This document shows, piece by piece, positions 54,652 to 64,000 of a DNA stretch of 64,000 bases. The stretch's first letter is position 1, and each line of letters starts with the position of its first letter. The position numbers and the translations under genes were made by a program. This DNA is from Francisella philomiragia subsp. philomiragia ATCC 25015 (GTDB lineage: Bacteria; Pseudomonadota; Gammaproteobacteria; Francisellales; Francisellaceae). The notes under the pieces are model-generated. The model ran no database searches and had not been told where the DNA came from. It saw only the letters and a list, made by a program, of their open reading frames with translations. Where the stretch lies: the NCBI RefSeq assembly GCF_000156715.1, contig NZ_DS999312.1, forward strand, positions 124,001-188,000, given 5' to 3'.

Positions 54652-57600
54652 ATGTCTTACTCATACGCTGAGAAAAAAAGAATTCGCAAAGAGTTTGGGG
54701 TTCTTCCTCATATCTTAGATGTGCCATATTTACTTTCCATTCAAACAGAGTCTTATAGAAAATTTTTAAATGCAGATGATGCAAAAGGTAGACTTCACTC
54801 TGGTCTTGAATTAGTGCTTAAGCAATCTTTTCCTGTAGAAAGTAAAAATGGGCAATATGAACTTCATTATGTCGATTATCAAATTGGTGAACCTACTTTT
54901 GATGAAACAGAGTGTCAGGTACGTGGTGCTACATATGATGCTCCATTAAATGTGAAGTTAAGATTGGTTGTATATAACAAAGAAGCCCTTCCTAGCGAAA
55001 AAGTGGTAGAGGATATTAGAGAAGAATATGTCTATATGGGCGATATTCCTCTTATGACAACTAATGGTACTTTTATAATTAATGGTACAGAAAGAGTAGT
55101 TGTATCACAATTGCATAGATCTCCTGGTGTGTTCTTTAGTAAGGATGATTCAGAGGAAGGTGCGTTTTCGGCACGTATTATTCCTTACAGAGGTTCATGG
55201 CTTGATTTTGAGTTTGACTCAAAAGGTATTATATGGGCTAGAATCGACAGAAAAAGAAAATTTTGCGCTACAGTAATTTTAAAAGCTCTTGGATATACGC
55301 AAGAGGAAATATTAAATAGATTCTCTGATAGTAAGACAATTAGTTTTAATAATAAAGGTTTTGCACTTAAGCTTGATGATCTTTCTAGTATGAAAGGTGA
55401 AGTGCTTAAGTTTGATATTATTGATGAAAAAGATAATACAATTGTTAAGAAAAATAAAAAATTAACATCTAGGGATATTAAGAAAATCAAAGATGCAGGA
55501 GTTGATTCTGTAGCGATTGATTTTGATTTGGTTGGTACTCTTAGAGTGGCAAAAGATATCGTTAATGAAGCTACAGGTGAAGTGATAGCTTATGCTAATG
55601 ACGATGTTACAGAAAATTTATTAGAAGCATGTGTAGAAGCGGGCATGCTTGAATTGGAAGTTATTGATTTTATAACTACCGAAAGAGGTAGATATATATC
55701 AGATACCCTGAAATATGACCTTACTAAAAATACAGATGAAGCACTTGTAGAAATATATAAGGTTCTTAGACCTGGTGATCCTCCAGCAGCAGCTTCTGTA
55801 AAAGCGCTATTTGAGGGACTATTCTTTATTGAAAGTAGATATAGCTTGTCTGATATAGGTAGAATGAAACTAAATGCAAGATTAGGCTCTGATAATGTAT
55901 CTAAAGATATTTATACTTTAGAAAATAGTGATATTGTAGGTGTTATCGAAGAGCTTATTAATATCCGTGATGGTAAAGGCAAGGTTGATGATATCGATCA
56001 TCTAGGTAATAGACGTGTTCGTTCTGTTGGTGAGATGGTTGAGAACCAGTTTAGAATTGGTCTTTATAGAGTAGAAAAAGGTATCCGTGAGAGTATGTCT
56101 TTGGTACATAAAGATAAGCTTATGCCTAAAGATATTGTTAACTCTAAACCAATTACAGCAGCAATCAAAGAATTCTTTACATCGGGTGCTTTATCTCAGT
56201 TTATGGATCAAGATAATCCACTATCTGAAGTAACTCATAAAAGAAGAATTTCAGCACTGGGTCCTGGTGGTTTGTCGCGTGATAGAGCAGGATTTGAAGT
56301 TCGTGATGTTCACGCAACTCACTATGGTAGACTATGTCCTATTGAGACTCCAGAGGGTCCAAACATTGGTCTGATTAACTCATTGGCAAGTTATGCGCGA
56401 GTTAATGATTATGGCTTTTTAGAAGCACCATATAGAAAAGTAGTTAATGGTAAAGTAACTAATGAAATTGAGTATTTATCAGCTATTGATGAAGATCATT
56501 ACGTGATTGCTCAAGCATCAACTAAACTTGATAAAAATAACCATTTTGTAGAAGATCTTATTCAGTGTCGTTCTGGCGGTGAGGCAATATTTACTGAGTC
56601 AAGTAGAGTTCAGTATATGGATGTTTCTGCTAAACAGATGGTTTCAGCAGCTGCAGCATTAATACCATTCTTAGAGCATGATGATGCTAACAGGGTATTG
56701 ATGGGTGCAAACATGCAACGTCAAGCTGTACCAACGCTTAAATCTGAAAAGCCTCTAGTCGGTACCGGTATGGAGAAGATTGTTGCAAGAGATTCTGGTA
56801 ACTGTATTATCGCAAGAAATGCTGGTGAGATAGCAGAAGTTGATTCTAATAGAATAGTTGTTAAAGTTGATACTGAAAAATCTAAAACAAGCAAGTTAGT
56901 TGATATTTACAGCCTGACTAAGTTTAAGCGTTCAAACAAGAATACTTGTATCAATCAACGTCCAATAGTTAATGTTGGTGATAAGATTGAAGCGGGTGAT
57001 ATTTTGGCTGACGGTTTTGCAACTGATTTTGGTGAGTTATCACTTGGCCATAATCTTATGGTTGCTTTCATGCCGTGGAATGGTTATAACTTTGAGGATT
57101 CAATTTTACTTTCTGAGAGAATAGTAAAAGATGATAAGTACACTAGTATCCATATTGAAGAGTTTACATGTGTGGCTCGTGATACTAAATTAGGCCCTGA
57201 AGAAGTAACAGCAGATATTCCAAATGTAAGTGAGTCAAGTCTTGCTAAGCTTGATGAGTCAGGTATTGTCCATATCGGTGCTAATGTTGAGGCTGGCGAT
57301 ATTCTTGTCGCTAAGATTACGCCAAAAGCTGAGCAGCAGTTAACTCCTGAAGAAAGACTTCTTAGAGCAATCTTTAATGAAAAAGCATCAAATGTTGCTG
57401 ATAGTTCATTAAGAATGCCTAGCGGTACTTCAGGTACTGTAATTAATGTTCAGGTTTTTGAAAATGATAAAGGTGGCAAGAGTAAAAGAGCTCTTAAAAT
57501 TGAGAAAGAACTAATTGATAAAGCGCGTAAAGATTTCGATGAAGAATTTGCTGTGATTGAATCTGTAGTTAAATCATCTATCGAGACAGATGTGATTGGA

Positions 57601-58728
57601 GCTAAGATACAAAAAGCAAAAGGACTTAAGAAAGGTGCTGTTCTTACAAAAGAATTTTTAGCAACTTTACCTTTTTCTAAATGGCTGGAAATTTCTTTTG
57701 AAGATGAAAAACTTGAGCAAAAAGTACAGAATGCTAGAGAGTATTACGAAGAAGCAAAAATAGCTGTAGATGCTAGATTTGAAGCTAAGAAAAAATCTAT
57801 CATGCAAAGTAATGAGTTATCTCCTGGTGTACTTAAGACAGTTAAAGTTTTTGTCGCTATTAAAAAGCGTATTCAGCCAGGTGATAAGATGGCTGGACGT
57901 CATGGTAACAAAGGTGTGGTTTCACGAGTGTTACCAGTAGAGGATATGCCATATATGGAAGATGGTACTCCTGTAGATGTCTGTTTGAATCCACTAGGTA
58001 TTCCTTCGCGTATGAATATCGGTCAGATTCTAGAGGCTCATTTAGGATTAGCTTCTTATGGCTTAGGCAAGAAAATAGAGCAAACTCTAGAAAAAACAAG
58101 AAAAGCAGCAGAGTTAAGAAAAACTTTAGAAGAAGTCTATAATAGTGTAGGTGATAAAAAAGTTGATCTTAAAGCTTTAAATGATGAAGAGATATTGAAC
58201 CTTTGTGAAAATCTAAAAGGAGGAGTGCCAATTGCTACCCCTGTATTTGATGGTGCAAAAGAAGAAGATATCAAATCATTGCTAAAAATAGGTGGCTTTG
58301 CAACTAATGGTCAGATGAAACTATTTGATGGTCGTACCGGTAAACCATTTGATAGGCATGTAACGGTTGGTTATATGTATATGCTTAAGTTAGACCATTT
58401 AGTAGATGATAAAATGCATGCTAGATCAACTGGATCTTATAGCTTAGTTACGCAGCAACCGTTAGGTGGTAAAGCGCAATTTGGTGGTCAAAGATTCGGT
58501 GAGATGGAAGTTTGGGCATTACAAGCATATGGTGCTGCTTATACTCTAAGAGAGATGTTAACGGTTAAGTCAGATGACATAACTGGTAGATCTAAGATGT
58601 ATAAGAATATAGTTGATGGTAAGTTAACTATGAATGTAGATGTTCCAGAATCATTCAATGTTTTAAGAAATGAAGTTAGAGCATTGGGTATAGATATGGA
58701 TTTTGACTATTCATCTGAGGAAGAATAA
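54652..58728 (+). CDS. rpoB: RNA polymerase subunit beta
   Basis: RpoB forms half of the RNA polymerase active-site cleft. The 1358-residue protein is full length. The rifampicin-binding cluster reads like wild type: D519, H529 and S534 match E. coli D516, H526 and S531 in the block [13 protein letters not shown] / [15 protein letters not shown]. Other landmarks are [30 protein letters not shown] and the C-terminal [20 protein letters not shown] start at ATG 54652 behind AGGGA; ATG 54643 is three codons upstream in frame. It lies after the double hairpin and 62 bases before rpoC. Confidence 0.98.
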   Translation: MSYSYAEKKRIRKEFGVLPHILDVPYLLSIQTESYRKFLNADDAKGRLHSGLELVLKQSFPVESKNGQYELHYVDYQIGEPTFDETECQVRGATYDAPLNVKLRLVVYNKEALPSEKVVEDIREEYVYMGDIPLMTTNGTFIINGTERVVVSQLHRSPGVFFSKDDSEEGAFSARIIPYRGSWLDFEFDSKGIIWARIDRKRKFCATVILKALGYTQEEILNRFSDSKTISFNNKGFALKLDDLSSMKGEVLKFDIIDEKDNTIVKKNKKLTSRDIKKIKDAGVDSVAIDFDLVGTLRVAKDIVNEATGEVIAYANDDVTENLLEACVEAGMLELEVIDFITTERGRYISDTLKYDLTKNTDEALVEIYKVLRPGDPPAAASVKALFEGLFFIESRYSLSDIGRMKLNARLGSDNVSKDIYTLENSDIVGVIEELINIRDGKGKVDDIDHLGNRRVRSVGEMVENQFRIGLYRVEKGIRESMSLVHKDKLMPKDIVNSKPITAAIKEFFTSGALSQFMDQDNPLSEVTHKRRISALGPGGLSRDRAGFEVRDVHATHYGRLCPIETPEGPNIGLINSLASYARVNDYGFLEAPYRKVVNGKVTNEIEYLSAIDEDHYVIAQASTKLDKNNHFVEDLIQCRSGGEAIFTESSRVQYMDVSAKQMVSAAAALIPFLEHDDANRVLMGANMQRQAVPTLKSEKPLVGTGMEKIVARDSGNCIIARNAGEIAEVDSNRIVVKVDTEKSKTSKLVDIYSLTKFKRSNKNTCINQRPIVNVGDKIEAGDILADGFATDFGELSLGHNLMVAFMPWNGYNFEDSILLSERIVKDDKYTSIHIEEFTCVARDTKLGPEEVTADIPNVSESSLAKLDESGIVHIGANVEAGDILVAKITPKAEQQLTPEERLLRAIFNEKASNVADSSLRMPSGTSGTVINVQVFENDKGGKSKRALKIEKELIDKARKDFDEEFAVIESVVKSSIETDVIGAKIQKAKGLKKGAVLTKEFLATLPFSKWLEISFEDEKLEQKVQNAREYYEEAKIAVDARFEAKKKSIMQSNELSPGVLKTVKVFVAIKKRIQPGDKMAGRHGNKGVVSRVLPVEDMPYMEDGTPVDVCLNPLGIPSRMNIGQILEAHLGLASYGLGKKIEQTLEKTRKAAELRKTLEEVYNSVGDKKVDLKALNDEEILNLCENLKGGVPIATPVFDGAKEEDIKSLLKIGGFATNGQMKLFDGRTGKPFDRHVTVGYMYMLKLDHLVDDKMHARSTGSYSLVTQQPLGGKAQFGGQRFGEMEVWALQAYGAAYTLREMLTVKSDDITGRSKMYKNIVDGKLTMNVDVPESFNVLRNEVRALGIDMDFDYSSEEE

Positions 58729-58790
58729 GCATCTTAATTTGAAGCTACTTATTTTTTGTTATTTAAAATAAAAGTATAGGAGAATTACCT

Positions 58791-61700
58791 GTGAATAACG
58801 GTATCCTACATCAAAACTACAATAGTAAAAAGTTTGATATTATTAAAATATCTTTAGCATCTCCAGAGGTCATTCGTTCATGGTCTCATGGTGAAGTTAA
58901 AAAACCAGAAACTATAAATTATAGAACATTCAAACCAGAGAGAGATGGATTATTCTGTGCTAAAATCTTTGGTCCAATAAAAGACTACGAATGTTTGTGT
59001 GGTAAGTATAAAAGACTTAAGCATCGTGGCGTAGTATGTGAGCGTTGTGGTGTTGAGGTAGAGCAGGCCAAAGTACGTAGAGAAAGAATGGGTCATATAG
59101 ATTTAGTATGTCCAGTAGTACATATATGGTATCTAAAATCTTTGCCTTCTAGAATAGGTCTGTTTCTTGATATGCCATTAAAGAATGTTGAGAAGGTTCT
59201 ATACTTTGAATCTTACATAGTTACAGATCCAGGCATGACTCCACTAGAGAAAAAACAACTTCTTACTGATGATGAGTATGCTGAAGCTCTAGAGAACTAT
59301 GGTTATGAGTTTGAAGCATCTATGGGTGCAGAAGCTATAAGAGACTTATTAGCAGATACCGATCTTGAAACTGAAATAGAGTCTTTACAAGCCGAATATG
59401 AAGAGAGTAAATCTACAGCTAAAAAAGAAAAAGCTATTAAGAGATTAAGACTTCTTGAAACTTTCCAAGCATCTGGAAATAAACCTGAGTGGATGGTGAT
59501 GACTGTATTACCAGTTTTACCGCCAGATTTAAGACCACTAGTTCCAATTGAAGGAGGTAGATTTGCAACTTCTGATCTTAACGATTTATATCGTAGAGTA
59601 ATTAATAGAAACAATAGACTTAAAAAACTATTGGATCTAAATGCTCCAGATATTATTGTTAGAAATGAAAAGAGAATGTTGCAAGAAGCTGTAGATGCGT
59701 TACTAGATAACGGTAGACGTGGTAGGGCTGTAACAGGTTCAAATAAGCGTCCACTTAAGTCTCTTGCTGATATGATAAAAGGTAAGCAAGGACGTTTCCG
59801 TCAGAACTTACTTGGTAAACGTGTAGACTATTCTGGTCGTTCTGTAATTACGGTTGGTCCATCTCTAAGATTGCATGAGTGTGGTTTACCTAAAAAGATG
59901 GCATTAGAGCTATTTAAGCCTTTTGTATACTCTAAGTTAAGATTAGGTGGTTATGCAACAACTATCAAACAAGCTAAGAGAATGGTTGAGCTTGAAGAAG
60001 CTGTTGTATGGGATATTCTAGAAGTTGTTATTAATGAGCATCCTGTATTACTAAACCGTGCTCCAACACTTCATAGACTTGGTATTCAGGCATTCGAACC
60101 TAAGCTAATCGAAGGTAAAGCGATACAGCTACATCCTTTGGTTTGTGCGGCATTTAACGCCGATTTCGATGGTGACCAAATGGCTGTACACGTACCATTA
60201 ACTGTAGAGTCTCAATTAGAAGCTAGAGTATTAATGATGTCTACAAACAACATCTTATCTCCAGCATCTGGTCAGCCGATCATCACTCCTACTCAAGATA
60301 TTGTACTAGGTTTGTACTACATTACTAGAGAGAAAGAGGGCGCTCGTGGTGAAGGTAAACTATTCTCAAGCTATGATGACGTTAGTAGAGCATATAACTC
60401 TGGCACTATAGATATCCATGCTAAAATTAAGCTTAGAATAGATAGACAAGTTTTTGATACTAAAGGCAATACTTATAATGAGAAGGGGGTTGTAAATACT
60501 ACTGTTGGTAGAGCACTACTTCTTAATATATTGCCAGAAGGTTTGTCATTCTCATTATTAAATAAAGTACTTGTTAAGAAAGAAATTTCTAAGATTATTA
60601 ATCAAGCATTTAGAGTGCTAGGTGGTAAGGCGACTGTAGTTTTAGCAGATAAACTGATGTATGCAGGTTTTAAATATTCGACATTATCAGGCGTTTCTGT
60701 GGGTGTTGATGATATGACAATACCTGAAAATAAAGAAGCTAAAGTAGAAGAGGCAGAAAAAGAAATTAAGCATATTACGGAGCAGTATCAGTCTTCATTA
60801 ATTACAGAGAATGAAAGATATAATAATATCATCAATATTTGGAGCAAAACTTCGGATGAGGTTGGTGCTTCGATGATGGATGCGATTTCAAAAGATACTG
60901 TAATGGTAAATGGTGAGAATAAAGAAATCGAATCATTTAACTCTGTATATATGATGGCAAAATCAGGGGCAAGGGGTTCTTATAACCAGATGAGACAGCT
61001 TGCAGGTATGCGTGGTCTAATGGCTAAGCCAGATGGAACGATGATTGAAACTGCTATTACTGCAAACTTTAGAGAAGGCTTGTCAGTATTGCAGTACTTT
61101 ACATCCACTCACGGAGCTCGTAAAGGTCTAGCAGATACAGCATTGAAGACAGCTAACGCTGGTTACCTAACTCGTAGACTTGTGGATGTTGCCCAAGATT
61201 TAGTTGTTATCGAAGAAGATTGTGGTACTGATGATGGTTTAATGTTCTCAGCTATTGTTGAAGATGGCGAAGTTAAAGTTCCTCTAGTAGAGAGAGCTTT
61301 AGGTAGAACATTAGCTGCTGATGTTGTGACTGAAAAGGGAGTTGTTCTATTAGAAGCTGGTACTCTACTTGATGAAAATCTTGTTGAGATACTTGACGAT
61401 AATGGTATTGACATGATCAAGGTTAGATCTCCAATTACATGTAAGACTCGTAGAGGCTTATGTGCTAAATGTTATGGTCGTGACCTTGCTCGTGAGAGAA
61501 AGGTTAATGTCGGTGAGTCTGTTGGTGTAATTGCTGCTCAGTCAATTGGTGAGCCAGGTACACAGCTTACGATGAGAACGTTCCATACTGGTGGTGCGGC
61601 ATCATTAGGTATTACAGTATCTGATATTAAAGTTAAGACTGCTGGTAAGATTAAGTTCAAAAACATCAGAACAGTTACAAATAAAGATGGTCAAAATATA

Positions 61701-63041
61701 GTTATATCAAGAGCTGGTGAAATTATAGTTTCTGATACTATGGGCCGTGTTAGAGAGCAACATAAAATCCCTATGGGTGCAGTTGTTCCTTTAGCAAGTG
61801 GCAAGGGTGTTGAGATTGGCGATGTTATTGCTACTTGGGATCCGCATGCTCAGCCGTTAATTACAGATATTGCTGGTAAAGTTGTTTTAGAAGACGTTAT
61901 TGATGGTATTACATCAAAGCATACATATGATGATTTAACTGGTCAGCAAACTATTGAGATAACTTCAATATCTCAAAGAACAACCTCTAAGAACTTAAAG
62001 CCAGTTGTTAAAGTTGTTGATGAAAAAGGCAATGAGCTTAAATCAATTTCATTAGCTGTAGGTGCTGTATTGAACGTTACTGATGATTCAGTATTAGAGG
62101 TTGGTGATGTTGTTGCTAAGATTCCTTTAGAAGGATCTAAGAATAAGGATATTACAGGTGGTCTTCCACGAGTTGCTGAACTTTTTGAGGCTAGACGACC
62201 TAAAGATGCTGCAATATTATCGCCTTGCGATGGTATGGTTAGATTGGGTAATAGAGATACTAAAGAAAAGCAAAGGATTGAAATCTTGGATAAGAGCGGT
62301 CATATTGCTGAAGAGATACTATTGCCTAAATCTAGACATCTAGTAGTTTTTGATGGCGAGCAGGTATCTAAAGGCGACGTATTAGCCGATGGTCCTACTG
62401 ATCCACATGATCTTCTTAAGTATAAAGGTTTAGAAGCGTTTGCTGACTATATCTTGATTGAAGCTCAGTCTGTATATCGTATGCAAGGTGTTGTAATTAA
62501 CGATAAGCATATTGAAACAATCGTTAGACAGATGTTAAGAAAAGCAACAATTCTTGATGAAGGTGATAGTAAGTTTGTCAAAGATGAAAGTATTGAATTA
62601 GTAAGAATACTTGAAGAAAATGATAGACTAGCTAAAGAAGGTAAGAGATTGGTTGAGTATGAGCTTACTCTAATGGGTATCACTAGATCATCTTTATCTA
62701 CGGAGTCATTCTTGTCTGCAGCATCCTTCCAAGAAACGACTAGAGTATTAACTGAGGCTTCGATACATTCTCAAGTTGATCAATTAAGAGGACTTAAAGA
62801 AAACGTTCTTATTGGTAGACTAATACCTACAGGTACAGGTTTAGCGGTTAGAAAAGAGTCTAATAAAATTGAGAAGATGAGAGAAGAGCTAGGTGTAGAA
62901 GATAATATGATATTCACAGAAGCATCATCATTTAACTCTGAAGACACTCTCTTTGAGAATCAAATTGAAAAAGAAGATAAAGATCTTAATGATGATATTG
63001 AAGAGTCATTAAGAAATGCTTTGGAATCTTTAGATTTCTAA
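58791..63041 (+). CDS. rpoC: RNA polymerase subunit beta'
   Basis: RpoC supplies the catalytic magnesium site. The 1416-residue protein has the N-terminal zinc ribbon [20 protein letters not shown], the clamp, the active-site motif NADFDGDQM at 456-464 with D458, D460 and D462, the bridge helix/trigger loop region ([38 protein letters not shown]), the second zinc site [13 protein letters not shown] and [21 protein letters not shown]. The start is GTG 58791 after TAGGAG. The C-terminus is acidic and Asn/Glu-rich (last 40 residues). Confidence 0.98.
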   Translation: MNNGILHQNYNSKKFDIIKISLASPEVIRSWSHGEVKKPETINYRTFKPERDGLFCAKIFGPIKDYECLCGKYKRLKHRGVVCERCGVEVEQAKVRRERMGHIDLVCPVVHIWYLKSLPSRIGLFLDMPLKNVEKVLYFESYIVTDPGMTPLEKKQLLTDDEYAEALENYGYEFEASMGAEAIRDLLADTDLETEIESLQAEYEESKSTAKKEKAIKRLRLLETFQASGNKPEWMVMTVLPVLPPDLRPLVPIEGGRFATSDLNDLYRRVINRNNRLKKLLDLNAPDIIVRNEKRMLQEAVDALLDNGRRGRAVTGSNKRPLKSLADMIKGKQGRFRQNLLGKRVDYSGRSVITVGPSLRLHECGLPKKMALELFKPFVYSKLRLGGYATTIKQAKRMVELEEAVVWDILEVVINEHPVLLNRAPTLHRLGIQAFEPKLIEGKAIQLHPLVCAAFNADFDGDQMAVHVPLTVESQLEARVLMMSTNNILSPASGQPIITPTQDIVLGLYYITREKEGARGEGKLFSSYDDVSRAYNSGTIDIHAKIKLRIDRQVFDTKGNTYNEKGVVNTTVGRALLLNILPEGLSFSLLNKVLVKKEISKIINQAFRVLGGKATVVLADKLMYAGFKYSTLSGVSVGVDDMTIPENKEAKVEEAEKEIKHITEQYQSSLITENERYNNIINIWSKTSDEVGASMMDAISKDTVMVNGENKEIESFNSVYMMAKSGARGSYNQMRQLAGMRGLMAKPDGTMIETAITANFREGLSVLQYFTSTHGARKGLADTALKTANAGYLTRRLVDVAQDLVVIEEDCGTDDGLMFSAIVEDGEVKVPLVERALGRTLAADVVTEKGVVLLEAGTLLDENLVEILDDNGIDMIKVRSPITCKTRRGLCAKCYGRDLARERKVNVGESVGVIAAQSIGEPGTQLTMRTFHTGGAASLGITVSDIKVKTAGKIKFKNIRTVTNKDGQNIVISRAGEIIVSDTMGRVREQHKIPMGAVVPLASGKGVEIGDVIATWDPHAQPLITDIAGKVVLEDVIDGITSKHTYDDLTGQQTIEITSISQRTTSKNLKPVVKVVDEKGNELKSISLAVGAVLNVTDDSVLEVGDVVAKIPLEGSKNKDITGGLPRVAELFEARRPKDAAILSPCDGMVRLGNRDTKEKQRIEILDKSGHIAEEILLPKSRHLVVFDGEQVSKGDVLADGPTDPHDLLKYKGLEAFADYILIEAQSVYRMQGVVINDKHIETIVRQMLRKATILDEGDSKFVKDESIELVRILEENDRLAKEGKRLVEYELTLMGITRSSLSTESFLSAASFQETTRVLTEASIHSQVDQLRGLKENVLIGRLIPTGTGLAVRKESNKIEKMREELGVEDNMIFTEASSFNSEDTLFENQIEKEDKDLNDDIEESLRNALESLDF

Positions 63042-63060
63042 TTATTATTTGTATCAAAGT

Positions 63061-63084
63061 ATTGCATATTTATAAATGCAATAT
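63061..63084 (+). terminator. Hairpin after rpoC
   Basis: TATTGCAT (63061-63068) and ATGCAATA (63077-63084) form a perfect 8-pair inverted repeat with an 8-base loop, 20 bases past the rpoC stop. It is flanked by two copies of TATCAAAG (63053-63060 and 63083-63090). No T-run follows directly, so it is not a textbook intrinsic terminator; it may protect or end the rpoBC message. Confidence 0.35.
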
Positions 63085-63118
63085 CAAAGAGTTTTCTAAA
63101 ATATCTCTCAAATTAAGT

Positions 63119-63147
63119 TTTATAATTTCAAAAAAATTAACTATAAT
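63119..63147 (+). promoter_or_regulatory. Putative promoter for lapA-tsaD
   Basis: TTTATA (63119-63124) and TATAAT (63142-63147) are 17 bases apart, 24 bases before the ATG at 63172. The -35 hexamer matches only four positions of consensus. Confidence 0.4.
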
Positions 63148-63171
63148 ATTGTCAATATATCTTATATAAGA

Positions 63172-63426
63172 ATGTGGCTAGTGTTTAGTACAATTAAAAA
63201 ACTGTTTTGGCAAATACTATTTGGTTTAGCAATTATTGTAATTGTTTTTTTATCTATATTGAATACTGATAATGTCAGTTTTGATTACATATTTGGTAGT
63301 ACAACATTGCCTCTTATGGTGCTTTTATCTATTGCTTTTGTGATTGGTTTGGTTGTGGGCTCATTTATAACTAAATTTATTCAGATCACAAAGACTAATG
63401 GTGGTGCTGGGGCTGCTAAGAAATAA
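63172..63426 (+). CDS. LapA-domain (DUF1049) small membrane protein
   Basis: The 84-residue protein has two membrane helices (about 14-31 and 45-67) joined by the short N-T-x-x-V-x-F-D-Y loop, the hallmark arrangement of the lipopolysaccharide assembly protein A family. In E. coli LapA works with LapB to control LpxC and so LPS synthesis; no LapB gene is adjacent here. ATG 63172 is used, GTG 63181 is an alternative, and neither has a clear ribosome site. The stop overlaps the tsaD start by one base. Confidence 0.75.
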   Translation: MWLVFSTIKKLFWQILFGLAIIVIVFLSILNTDNVSFDYIFGSTTLPLMVLLSIAFVIGLVVGSFITKFIQITKTNGGAGAAKK

Positions 63427-64000
63427 TGCTTGTTTTAGGTATAGAAAGCTCCTGTGATGAAACTGGTTTGGCGATTTATGATTATTCATCTAAAACTCTT
63501 GTTGCAGATGTATTATATAGTCAGATAGATTTGCATAAAAAATATGGTGGTGTAGTTCCAGAACTTGCATCACGTGAACATATTGCAAAATTAAATATTT
63601 TGACTAAAGAGCTACTCAGTAATGCTAACATCAATTTTAATGACTTAAGCTGCATTGCCTATACAGCTATGCCAGGACTGATTGGTGCACTGATGGTGGG
63701 GGCAACTTTTGCTAAAACATTAGGATTGATACATAATATTGATACAGTAGCTGTACATCATCTTGAAGGACATTTATTATCGCCTCTTTTAGATCAAAGT
63801 AGTGATATAAAATATCCATTCGTTGCATTACTGGTATCTGGTGGGCATACTCAATTATTCGAAGTTAGAGAGTTTGGAGAATACTCTTTACTCGGAGAGT
63901 CTATTGATGATGCTGCTGGAGAAGCATTTGATAAAACAGCTAAACTTCTAGGGATGTCATACCCTGGTGGAGTCGAGGTGGCTAATCTTGCTGAAAAAGC
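63426..64000 (+). CDS. tsaD: tRNA N6-adenosine threonylcarbamoyltransferase TsaD, 3' end cut off
   Basis: TsaD attaches threonylcarbamoyl to A37 of ANN-decoding tRNAs, together with TsaB, TsaC and TsaE. The first 191 codons are visible: [15 protein letters not shown] at the start, [12 protein letters not shown], the metal-binding [11 protein letters not shown] (the H-x-x-x-H site), [10 protein letters not shown] and [17 protein letters not shown] with the PGG loop. The ATG overlaps the lapA stop (TAATG). The frame is open to the window edge, so about 145 more codons are expected outside. Confidence 0.95.
   Translation, partial: MLVLGIESSCDETGLAIYDYSSKTLVADVLYSQIDLHKKYGGVVPELASREHIAKLNILTKELLSNANINFNDLSCIAYTAMPGLIGALMVGATFAKTLGLIHNIDTVAVHHLEGHLLSPLLDQSSDIKYPFVALLVSGGHTQLFEVREFGEYSLLGESIDDAAGEAFDKTAKLLGMSYPGGVEVANLAEK

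Noticed and set aside
1-64000. Search for CRISPR arrays, insertion sequences, prophage genes and rRNA
   Set aside because: No regularly spaced repeats, transposase motifs, phage structural genes or rRNA sequence were seen by reading; genes are contiguous core functions.

Overview
The window is a gene-dense, AT-rich chromosomal segment of a gammaproteobacterium. The gene families, protein lengths and gene order (RND adaptor and pump, dsbB, cca, msbA-lpxK, polA, oppABCDF, glp genes, tRNA-tuf-secE-nusG-rpl-rpoBC) fit Francisella. That assignment rests on recognition, not on a search. No insertion sequence, prophage, CRISPR array or rRNA gene was seen, and no stretch over about 300 bases lacks a gene.

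Layout. 1-1.8 kb: cytochrome bd oxidase (cydA, 5' part of cydB, minus strand). 1.9-4.3 kb: an NAD-dependent epimerase-like protein convergent with a QseC-like sensor kinase that has no adjacent response regulator. 4.3-7.6 kb: three plus-strand genes, an N-formylglutamate-amidohydrolase-like hydrolase, an ATP-grasp ligase and a DUF523-DUF1722 (TudS-like) protein. 7.6-15.1 kb, minus strand: an MFS transporter, an RND pump with an unusual membrane-anchored adaptor, dsbB and cca. 15.2-18 kb: msbA and lpxK for lipid A export and synthesis. 18.1-26.6 kb: polA, coaX, then an overlapping nucleoside-salvage cluster, deoB-deoC-nupC-nupC-tmk. 26.7-33 kb: prfC, a FimV-like LysM protein, ftsY and a UvrD-type helicase. 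33.1-38.5 kb: complete oligopeptide ABC transporter oppABCDF. 38.5-41.8 kb: two more MFS carriers flanking a small putative outer-membrane protein.

41.9-49.3 kb: a compact glycerol cluster, glpK-glpD-(PD-(D/E)XK/DUF5655)-glpF, running with little or no spacing into a polytopic membrane protein, a short MscS-type channel and a Dda/RecD-like helicase. 49.4-51.1 kb: tRNA-Tyr, tRNA-Gly, tRNA-Thr, tuf and tRNA-Trp behind a near-consensus promoter and closed by a strong intrinsic terminator. 51.1-63 kb: secE-nusG, rplKA, the L10 leader, rplJL, then two consecutive terminator-like hairpins and rpoBC. 63.1 kb to the end: a LapA-like protein overlapping the truncated tsaD.

Most of this is conserved core genome. 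The least explained parts are the hydrolase/ATP-grasp/DUF523 trio, the N-terminal membrane extension of the RND adaptor, the nuclease-like and helicase genes embedded in the glycerol cluster, and the double attenuator-like structure ahead of rpoB. Nothing here is a clear-cut new system; these are the best leads.
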